A DNA stretch of 59,114 nucleotides from contig JTDA01000021.1 of assembly GCA_000803105.1 (NCBI GenBank), positions 1 to 59,114 on the forward strand, read 5' to 3'. The stretch comes from Coprobacter secundus. Its GTDB lineage: Bacteria; Bacteroidota; Bacteroidia; Bacteroidales; Coprobacteraceae. Within the stretch, counting starts at the first letter, position 1, and each line of letters starts with the position of its first letter. Under the pieces are notes generated by a model. It saw only the letters and a list, made by a program, of their open reading frames with translations. It was not told the origin of the DNA and did not search any database. Shown piece after piece: positions 51,817-59,114 of this stretch. The translations under genes were made by a program, and so were the position numbers.

Positions 51817-52633
51817 GCGATAAAAAAGAATTTAGAAAACACACCCGCAGTCGCTCCCCCTACCCGTACAGATTGTAGCAACTTACGACGTACACGATGA
51901 CCCATCCACCCGTTCCTGCCGCATACTTGGCGACATAGTCGGCAAGGCGCCCAGGGACGGAGCGTTTCACTCATCAGGCACCAGCCGCTTAATGATTGAA
52001 TTTTTGCCGCATTTACACAGTTCTTTTCTCATATAGAATTAAGAAAGGCTTTCTTACCGGAAGTCATCGGAAGAAGGAAATTTTATCTCATGTATTTTTC
52101 TTTTGTTTGTATGTCTGGTGTTTCCGAGGACAGACGGGTTATAAATAAAGAAGCGCGGAAACTGTTTTACATTACCTGTGTTCAAGGCATCGCCAGACGC
52201 CTCCAGTACCGATAATAAACAACAGTCCCACGCCTTTATTGCATGTTTAGAACATACATAGGCACGGAACGTTCATTGCTTATTATTCTGGTACTGTTAA
52301 AACTGGCGATTTTAGAACACAAGAATAATAAAAAAAACGCTTCTCCGAAAGACCGCCCATTTCTCCGGGCAGTACGTTACAAATATAGAAAGAATTGCGG
52401 ACTAATCAAACCCCTTAGAAAAGTTATCTTAAAAAAACGACCAACGTCAAGAAAATCAAAACACAAAGTTGCCCGCCCAACTGTGCAACCGCATACATCA
52501 TCGGATAGACAGACGGGCAATCTATATATCTTACCCCAAAAACGAATCTATCATCAAACAATACTCAGGACCTAACTTGTCTAAGATAGCAGAATGAATA
52601 TATCAAATCATATAATCCACACACAAGATACAA
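51817..52633. other. Gene-free gap with possible gene fragment
   Basis: A minus-strand frame at about 51859-51960 reads RLADYVAKYAAGTGGWVIVYVV, which looks like a C-terminal protein fragment, but there is no start. An imperfect hairpin (ATTATTCT...AGAATAAT around 52283-52328) encloses GTTAAAA/TTTTAGAAC. No complete gene is seen. Confidence 0.35.
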
Positions 52634-54898
52634 CTACACCCTTACCCTATATTTCATCAACTCTGACAGAACAATACAACGAGGTATAGCCCTTCTATGC
52701 CCAGCAGGACACACCTTCGACACATCCCACCTCATAGACCCAAACTCTGGTTCCGTTCTCTCCACATCCAAGCCAAACACAATATAATACTCCTCTCCAG
52801 GCACTCCAGGATATCCCTTATCCATAATATTCTGCTTCGACAACACCCGAGGACCACGAGCATCCAATTTGACAAAATGCTGTCCTAAAGGCCCATGAAG
52901 CAACAAATACCTAGCCGAAATAAATTTTCTATGGAGCCTCAAAGAACCATTTCCCGTCCCCGTCCGAGTATTATATAACCTTGACTTAAAAATCCAGTCC
53001 AAATGCTCCCTATCCTTATAATAACCAATCAATACATAAGTCTCATCAGGCAATAAATCCCTATTCCCACCATAAGGCTCCGGCAAAGGCTCGCGCAAAT
53101 TCGTACTCTCCCCCTGCAAAGTAGAATAAACATGATAAGCCAACTTCTCCCTCTGAGAAGTCCTATCCAAAAAATTATTTATTACATCATCCAGAAAAGA
53201 AACAAACCCAAGCAAACATTTCTCCCCATGCTTAGGAGAAATAGCAAATGCCCCCAGACCCGGAATGATTTCATGGAAACCAGAAACGACTCTATCCTCA
53301 GTCCCCGGATAAAGCACATACGCCCCACCAGTCCTCCGTATAGCATCTTTATACGCATGCATTTTCAGCAAATCAGCCCTCCTATACATACCACGTTCCT
53401 CCTCTTCCTCAATCCTAGACATCCACTCATCACTATCCCCTTCCATATCCCCATCACTCAAAAACAAACGCTCCACCCTATATTTAGCATCAAAATGTAT
53501 ATGAGTAATCAGCTCCTCCCGCTCAGCCTGGTCACAAGTAATCTCCCCTGGCCACAACGAAAGAGTATAATCTGGCCGAAAACTATGCGTCCAACTACCA
53601 GCACTCTGATAATCCCCCGTATACCCAAAAGTTCTATTATAAGAAAACTGGACATTAAGCCTCCGACTTTCAGTCTCATACACACCACCAAGAACAATCG
53701 TCCTACCCTGTTTCAAATTCAAGTTCAAAACCCCATCTCTACACTCAATAAGCTCATTTTTACTCTTCGCCGGAATATGGAATTTATTACTCAATACATC
53801 GAGCAATTTGAAAAACAACCAATACTCATAAAGAGCTGCCACATTCTTTTTACCAGCCTCATACACATTATCGCCACCCTGCCAAGTCAACCGAGCAGCC
53901 ATATCAAACATCAACCACTTCTGAAAAATCTCCCGATACCCCTCCTTCTTCTGTAAAACAGGACTATTAAGAGGAAGCATATCCATCTCCGATACACCCC
54001 TAAACAAAGGAAAAGACAAGTACATTACCAATCTTTCACATACACGTTCAGCCTCTCCTCTCAATCGCCTACCCGCTTTAGGATGTCTCTGTATAGACGA
54101 GCAAAAAACAAGAAACGAACGCAAAACATATTTAACAAAACGATTCTCCGCAATATCCACAGTCTCAGTCTTCGAAGCCACACAAACCCTTCTTGGCAAA
54201 GATTCGAATCTGGGCCACAAAGAATGTTGATGAGGCACCCCTATACGATTTGAAGAATTAGAAAGCTGCTTCAGAACCCGATACCCCATCCGCTTAACAT
54301 TACACAAAAGCTTTTCCTCCTCAGACTCCATCCACCTCTTTACAGGAGACACTTGTATCTGGTGCAATGCATCAGCAAATGCCTCACTTTCAACAATTGA
54401 CCGTACAAACGCAAAACGCTGATATTCAGACCGCGGGTCCTCGCTTATATCCACCTCAAATTTCTGGACAACAACAGCCTCCTGTGACAAAAGCAACTCA
54501 GTACAATACCCCGTAATATCCTCCAACATCCATCTATAATCATCCCGATATCCTACTTTAGAAGACCTTATTTCAAAACCAACACAACCAACCTTCCTAT
54601 TCCCCTCTCGTTCCAAAATATCAACATAATGCGTACCTACAAATGTTCCCGTCGAGACATGCCCATGATTCATACCACAACCACTCCTCGAGTTTACAAA
54701 AATCCCCGTATTTGCTAAATAATAATCAAACGTATCCAGTTCAAAATCATACCTACACCCCTCTTTCAACTGATAAGGAGCCTCTCCAAACTCCTCTGCA
54801 TCCTCTACCTCAAACAACGAATTCGCTTGCAAAGCAAAAAGACGAAGCACGAAACTATCACGATTACTCAAAACTATATTTATCGACAAATCATCCAT
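52634..54898 (-). CDS. mcrC: McrC-like DUF2357/PD-(D/E)XK nuclease
   Basis: 754 residues. The N-terminal ~400 residues form a DUF2357-type region (ETVDIAENRFVKYVLRSFL, GKKNVAALYEYWLFFKLLDV as landmarks). The nuclease core follows: FRPDYTLSL with D, then HFDAKYRVERL (~464) and MHAYKDAIR (~515), the D...ExK-like pattern with DAK in place of ExK. It is the effector of a type IV restriction system that cuts modified or foreign DNA with its McrB partner 4 bp upstream. The C-terminal ~150 residues form an additional domain of unknown role. Confidence 0.85.
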   Translation of the reverse strand: MDDLSINIVLSNRDSFVLRLFALQANSLFEVEDAEEFGEAPYQLKEGCRYDFELDTFDYYLANTGIFVNSRSGCGMNHGHVSTGTFVGTHYVDILEREGNRKVGCVGFEIRSSKVGYRDDYRWMLEDITGYCTELLLSQEAVVVQKFEVDISEDPRSEYQRFAFVRSIVESEAFADALHQIQVSPVKRWMESEEEKLLCNVKRMGYRVLKQLSNSSNRIGVPHQHSLWPRFESLPRRVCVASKTETVDIAENRFVKYVLRSFLVFCSSIQRHPKAGRRLRGEAERVCERLVMYLSFPLFRGVSEMDMLPLNSPVLQKKEGYREIFQKWLMFDMAARLTWQGGDNVYEAGKKNVAALYEYWLFFKLLDVLSNKFHIPAKSKNELIECRDGVLNLNLKQGRTIVLGGVYETESRRLNVQFSYNRTFGYTGDYQSAGSWTHSFRPDYTLSLWPGEITCDQAEREELITHIHFDAKYRVERLFLSDGDMEGDSDEWMSRIEEEEERGMYRRADLLKMHAYKDAIRRTGGAYVLYPGTEDRVVSGFHEIIPGLGAFAISPKHGEKCLLGFVSFLDDVINNFLDRTSQREKLAYHVYSTLQGESTNLREPLPEPYGGNRDLLPDETYVLIGYYKDREHLDWIFKSRLYNTRTGTGNGSLRLHRKFISARYLLLHGPLGQHFVKLDARGPRVLSKQNIMDKGYPGVPGEEYYIVFGLDVERTEPEFGSMRWDVSKVCPAGHRRAIPRCIVLSELMKYRVRV

Positions 54899-54901
54899 AC
54901 A

Positions 54902-56749
54902 CTAGGCCTCTGCAAAACTTGTAAAGCCATTATCCTCCGCTATACGATACATCCTCCATATCTTTTCTGCAGACAAAGGATACCTCATTGTTTCTACCGC
55001 CGGCAATTCCGAAATCAAATCCAAAGACATCCCCTCCCCCTTCATACACAAACTCCAAAGAGCCTTCAGCACAGGCCCCACCTTCTTACGAGAACCATGC
55101 AACTTAGGCAATAATTTCTGTATAATAGCAGCATCCACAAGCATATCAGTTGTCAAACTCTTACATAAATTCTTACCTAGAGATATAAACCTAAACATCT
55201 CATTGACCGTCCTATAACCAAACTCCGCATGCACACTCTTAAGCTCCACAAAAAAAAGTTTCAAAACACGAATTATCTCATCTCTATCAACAAGATTCTG
55301 CAAATCTACACTATCACGTGCACACGCAACAAAAGACGCAGCCTGATTCGCCCCCTTAGCCAGAACCAACTCCTTATTCAAAGGCTTCAACTCCCTCAAA
55401 TAAGTTTCCAACTCATCCAGCATAATACAAAACTCAATCACATTTGCCCTATCTAGCACCTTAGGACTAAACATATATGTCGTTTCATCAACATTTATCG
55501 TACCAATAATAAACAAATTATCAGGCAACTTTATAGACTTCGGCACACCTTCTACCTTATCCTCCGTAAGTGGTATCTCCTCTCCCGACTCAAGAGCACT
55601 CAAAAAATCAGCAAAATACCGTTCTACATAACTCAGATTCATCTCGTCCAAAATCAGAAAATAAGGCTTATCCCTATTCTCAATTGCCCGAAGCAGAAGG
55701 TCTAGTACACCATTATCAGGCTTTACATACCGCCCCCGTTCAAGAGCATTCGGGTAACCCAATAAAAACTCCCGATTAGTCCAATCCGCCCCCACAGGAA
55801 CCACACATATCTGTTCCCCACTATCCTCACAAACCCATTTAGCAAAAGAAATAGCAAGTTGCGTTTTCCCAGAACCAGCCAAGCCACTCAATATTACAAA
55901 CGGTTTAGCCAACAACGACAAAACAAAACGAGACACAAGTTGCTCCGAAAAAATCAACCCCGTCAACGATAATGCCGAAACAAAAGACGCTACATCAAAA
56001 GAAGCCTTCCCTGGTAACGTCTTTCCCATTCCATTTCCTAAAATCATTTTATACTCACCTATCAAATTTTTCAAATCAAGCTCCACAGACCCATAATCCA
56101 ACCCCTCCGCAATATCATACACCCTATAAACAAAAGAGTCTCCATACCTACCAGGGGAAGTACCCCTTCGCTTGAAATAAGCTCTTATCGTTTCGCCACC
56201 CTCTTTCTCTATAGGCCACATAATTTGAGGCCTATTAGTCTCACTAATCCCATAAGCCAATATCAATACTCCCATATCCTTATAAAACAGAAATACAGGA
56301 TAAATCCCACGACTAGTCATCTGGCCATCCGCCAAAAATGAAATCCACGGAATACGAGCAACATTACCCTGACCAAAACTAACCTTCACACTCAACCCCT
56401 CATACGTTCCCAGATATCCCCTTGTCCTCAAATCCGACGTTTGAGCCTGTTCCAAAAACCGTTTCAACATCTTCGACAACAAGTCTTTAGCCACAATCTC
56501 AAAACCATTACTCTCTAGTATCTCAAAACATGGAGTACCCTTTCCTTCTCTGAAACTATTTCTATCCAGTTCCACGCCATTTGCAAAAATATTAGCATAA
56601 GACAAAACCAATTTAGGAGGAAAACGCTTTCCTTTATAAAGCAAATCATAAGTAGAAGAATGAGCCTGTGCAGGCACTCCCTCATCCTCTATTTTTTGAA
56701 TAGCCCGAATTATATGTTCAGCTCTTATATTTGTAGGTAATCCTCCCAT
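54902..56749 (-). CDS. mcrB: McrB-like AAA+ GTPase/ATPase with ScoMcrA-type head
   Basis: 615 residues. The N-terminal ~85 residues (TYDLLYKGKRFPPKLVLSYAN, CFEILESNGFEI) resemble the ScoMcrA-like head domain. Residues ~90-250 form a DUF3578 (MrcB N-terminal) domain (RIPWISFLADGQ, AYGISETNRP). The AAA+ motor has Walker A GLAGSGKTQ (~288), Walker B LILDEMNLS and the McrB signature GTINVDETT (~415). The motor drives the DUF2357 nuclease encoded downstream. Two reading domains in front of the motor suggest recognition of a specific DNA modification. Confidence 0.9.
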   Translation of the reverse strand: MGGLPTNIRAEHIIRAIQKIEDEGVPAQAHSSTYDLLYKGKRFPPKLVLSYANIFANGVELDRNSFREGKGTPCFEILESNGFEIVAKDLLSKMLKRFLEQAQTSDLRTRGYLGTYEGLSVKVSFGQGNVARIPWISFLADGQMTSRGIYPVFLFYKDMGVLILAYGISETNRPQIMWPIEKEGGETIRAYFKRRGTSPGRYGDSFVYRVYDIAEGLDYGSVELDLKNLIGEYKMILGNGMGKTLPGKASFDVASFVSALSLTGLIFSEQLVSRFVLSLLAKPFVILSGLAGSGKTQLAISFAKWVCEDSGEQICVVPVGADWTNREFLLGYPNALERGRYVKPDNGVLDLLLRAIENRDKPYFLILDEMNLSYVERYFADFLSALESGEEIPLTEDKVEGVPKSIKLPDNLFIIGTINVDETTYMFSPKVLDRANVIEFCIMLDELETYLRELKPLNKELVLAKGANQAASFVACARDSVDLQNLVDRDEIIRVLKLFFVELKSVHAEFGYRTVNEMFRFISLGKNLCKSLTTDMLVDAAIIQKLLPKLHGSRKKVGPVLKALWSLCMKGEGMSLDLISELPAVETMRYPLSAEKIWRMYRIAEDNGFTSFAEA

Positions 56750-56919
56750 AAAACAATATTTTTAGATAGAAACAATAATTTTTAAAATCCAGCACATCAC
56801 ACCCTAACTCTAGCCCCATGCCCCACATTTTACCGTAAAAATAAGAATTATTCTCCTCATTCCATCTCAATCCCCCATAAAAAAAATACTCCCGCACCCT
56901 CCCCCTCATCCGGCGAAAG

Positions 56920-57294
56920 TCACGAAAGCACACACAAGGCCGCCGTGCACATACACACGCGGCCCCTACTTCCCTCAAGACAATACGATATTAAAGTCCG
57001 GTTCCGAAGGCTCCACACAAGAAAGCAATGCTCCAGTACACCCTCATTCCCCGTACGAGTCACCTTCGAAGCCTCAAGGAGGCCTACCAAATCCGTCTCG
57101 CCGAAAAACAAACGGATAAAGTCCGCCTTAGCAAGCCCCAGCCGCCTCCACATGACATACTTCGCAAAAGGCTCGCCCCTCACCGCAGAAAATATCCGGT
57201 GGAAATGAGAAGTAAAAAAAAAACTCGTCAGTTGTGCCAGCGAATGCACATCTAGACACTTATCTATATTAGCATGGATACAATCGACACCCAC
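56920..57294 (-). pseudogene. AraC-family regulator remnant
   Basis: From 57294: IDKCLDVHSLAQLTSFFFTSHFHRIF and GEPFAKYVMWRRLGLA (landmarks) match the HTH start of AraC/GyrI-like regulators; the following ~80 residues lose similarity (EASKVTRTGNEGVLE). The gene lacks most of its C-terminal half and is not expected to work. It lies between the McrBC system and the fimbrial gene, a likely insertion boundary. Confidence 0.55.
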
Positions 57295-57383
57295 ATTGAT
57301 TTGCCCCGATATCTATCAAGGTCCTGCGCCATCCCTTACCCGTTTTTAGGACAAAAAAGAGCATTCTTTCCCGCCCGGCAGCA

Positions 57384-59114
57384 TCAGTCCACCCTATCCA
57401 AGTCCACCCGGAATGCCCGGATGCGCAACGACTCCGTACGCAGTGCATACCCGCCCCGGCCCAGCTCATAAGCATAAGTATCTTCACCCCTTCCGTCACC
57501 GCCTCCACTATTCACATAATTACCATCAGGCAACACCATCGTAGCACGGGCACGCACACGACTCTGTCCGCTCGACCCGTTCTCCCGCTCCCCGGCAGAA
57601 GCGCTCCAATAATAGTCCGACTGGAACTCCCTGAAAGTCGTATAATACTGCGTCAAAGCATCCTCCATCTGGCGGATACCCGGCAAGAACCATTTACTTT
57701 CATTGCTAAGTTCTTCATAAAAAGTTCCCCGAAGTATTTTATTATGTCTAACATACGATGCAGTAACTATCCCGTCACTATTTCGTTTGTTCCTGTTATG
57801 ACAATACTGAAATGCTGATAAAGGTTTATCATTTAAGGTCATAACTTCCTGATTTGCCCTGAAAATAATAAAAGCAGTATAAGGCCATCCATCATTAAAA
57901 ACCTGCCCCGGTTCCTCATACGGTATTTGATCCCAAACCCAAATATCACTCCACTTTTCATATAACGGTTCGATTTCCTGATTATCCAGCCCTGAATTTT
58001 TCTCCGCCCAAGGCAATCCCGTATAAATCTGCTCGGTAGCATACTCATCCAGCGGGTCATAATGGTCCAGATACTCCTCATACTGCTCCATATATATCGT
58101 TCCCCCGTCACGCATCACCACCGGCAACAAATGCGTCTGGCCTATCTCGACCGTGCGGCGTTTCACCTCCCTGCCGTTCTCCTTGTATATCAACGTCACC
58201 ACCGCACTGCGGTCTCGCAGCTCAAGATTCTCGTCGATATAGAAATAGACCCGGTCCCGGCTGTCCCCTACGGTAACCTTCGTGCCATTGGCAAGAGCAC
58301 CCCCTGCCTTCAGCAATCCCAAAGTAAAGAATGCACGCTTCCCGTTCCCCGCAGTCCACGGAGTACCCGTCGCCAGATGAGTACCGCTTCCCCCCGAAGT
58401 ATAAGCCGTAAAACCCGAGTGCGTTACCGTACCGTTCGCCATATCCTCCGCAGCAATCCTCTCCATCCGTATCCACTCCGGTACCGACACAGCCGTCTCC
58501 GTACCCTCCGGCACCTCGCCCAGTATCACCTCGATGGTCGGATGCTTCGTAACCTTGTCGGCAAACATATACACATCCATAGGCGTCACGCAGAAATGAG
58601 CATCGTGGTTGCGCTCACGCAACATGGCGATATAAAACTCATTATCATCCTCCGACACGTTCACACGGGCATCGAGAGTATACTCCCCCGTCTCTATATT
58701 CTGGGAAGTCAGCCCCTTAATCGTAATATCATTCTTATACTGGTGGTTACGTTTCACCTGAAAATTATCCGTATGATTCGCCCCCAGGTACAAAGTATAC
58801 CTCACCTCATAAGTAGCCCCGTTATAAGTCGTATAGAAACCATGCAACTCCACGGCAGCAGCATTCCCGTTGGCAAGATAAGGCTTGTAACGCTGCTTCT
58901 GGTAATCCTTGATGCTGTCAGGATACAACCCGCCCCGCTCACCCGCCAGAGACGGATTGGCCCACTGCTCACCCTCGTCCACCTTCCATTCCGCATTCTG
59001 CACATTCTCATACATGTAGAAAGTAAAAGCAATCTGCCCGTTCTTGTTGAAGATAGTACGCTGCAAAGGAGTAGTGACATCCTTCGTCCACCCCTCCTCC
59101 CAGCCGGCACCCGT
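57384..59114 (-). CDS. DUF4906-like fimbrial/adhesin protein, 5' end off-window
   Basis: The open frame runs 576 codons to the window edge without its start. Landmarks: TVEIGQTHLLPVVMRDGG, FNDGWPYTAFIIFRAN, KWFLPGIRQMEDAL, QSDYYWSASAGERENG and the closing SLRIRAFRVD. The C-terminal lectin-like FIG-domain pattern (PGIRQME, YWSAS, RAFR) matches DUF4906 proteins, which travel with Mfa/FimA fimbrillins as tip or surface components of Bacteroidales. Upstream (not visible) fimbrillin genes are expected. Confidence 0.7.
   Translation of the reverse strand, partial: TGAGWEEGWTKDVTTPLQRTIFNKNGQIAFTFYMYENVQNAEWKVDEGEQWANPSLAGERGGLYPDSIKDYQKQRYKPYLANGNAAAVELHGFYTTYNGATYEVRYTLYLGANHTDNFQVKRNHQYKNDITIKGLTSQNIETGEYTLDARVNVSEDDNEFYIAMLRERNHDAHFCVTPMDVYMFADKVTKHPTIEVILGEVPEGTETAVSVPEWIRMERIAAEDMANGTVTHSGFTAYTSGGSGTHLATGTPWTAGNGKRAFFTLGLLKAGGALANGTKVTVGDSRDRVYFYIDENLELRDRSAVVTLIYKENGREVKRRTVEIGQTHLLPVVMRDGGTIYMEQYEEYLDHYDPLDEYATEQIYTGLPWAEKNSGLDNQEIEPLYEKWSDIWVWDQIPYEEPGQVFNDGWPYTAFIIFRANQEVMTLNDKPLSAFQYCHNRNKRNSDGIVTASYVRHNKILRGTFYEELSNESKWFLPGIRQMEDALTQYYTTFREFQSDYYWSASAGERENGSSGQSRVRARATMVLPDGNYVNSGGGDGRGEDTYAYELGRGGYALRTESLRIRAFRVDLDRVD

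Noticed and set aside
53132..53956. 274-residue plus-strand frame opposite the DUF2357 nuclease
   Set aside because: Low-complexity Ile/Pro/Thr-rich shadow of a gene in a C/A-rich strand.
56718..56978. 86-residue minus-strand frame upstream of mcrB
   Set aside because: Cys/Arg-rich start and no promoter-proximal features; likely chance.

Overview
The window reads as a Bacteroidales (Bacteroidota) chromosome segment. Bacteroides-type promoters with a TAnnTTTG -7 box precede many genes, Shine-Dalgarno sites are largely absent, and characteristic families are present (fimbrillin-like DUF4906, LpxK, IntDOT-type integrase, BmgA-type relaxase, lipoproteins and short outer-membrane barrels). The sequence does not let me name the genus. 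The + strand is richer in C than G through most chromosomal genes whichever strand encodes them. The element inserted at tRNA-Phe does not show this.

Layout. 1-6.4 kb: a gene-poor region with a DUF6291-like protein, a small membrane protein, a cysteine-rich zinc-ribbon protein, an unusual helically phased array of AT-rich dyads (21-bp step), a tRNA-like sequence, and a phage-type immunity module (small HTH protein divergent from an S24/LexA-like repressor). Two dispersed repeat families run through it. 6.4-18.3 kb: ordinary chromosome with a lipoprotein and outer-membrane protein pair, a probable 6S-like RNA, an alpha/beta hydrolase, a DUF362 protein, sppA-lpxK, a 1.1 kb palindromic repeat cluster, a purine nucleoside phosphorylase, thiL and tRNA-Phe(GAA).

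18.35-32.93 kb: two abutting insertions at the 3' end of tRNA-Phe, marked by three copies of a 22-bp tRNA-end core. The first (1.65 kb) is a decayed element that keeps an MntA-HepT toxin-antitoxin pair. The second (12.9 kb) is a mobilizable island with integrase, several excisionase-type HTH proteins, a VapE-like protein, a primase and MobC fused by deletion, a MobA relaxase, regulators (RteC-like, PAS-LuxR), and an AT-rich cargo operon of an AlbA_2/ATPase protein followed by a Kiwa-like pair (kwaA-kwaB).

33.5-52 kb: two redox and stress clusters controlled by AraC regulators, containing aldo-keto reductases, flavodoxins, an AroE-like dehydrogenase, a TauE-like exporter and several decayed genes. 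Between them sits a two-gene candidate defence system (a 1021-aa N6-adenine methylase and a PD-(D/E)XK-like protein) next to a porin. 52.6-57 kb: an McrB/DUF2357-nuclease (type IV-like) restriction system. 57.4 kb to the end: the 3' part of a DUF4906 fimbrial-type surface protein.

The window therefore carries up to four defence-type modules: MntA-HepT, Kiwa with a possible third gene, methylase/nuclease, and McrBC. The most promising candidates for something undescribed are the AlbA_2-kwaA-kwaB operon with its frameshifted kwaA, the methylase/PD-(D/E)XK pair, and the 21-bp-phased dyad array.
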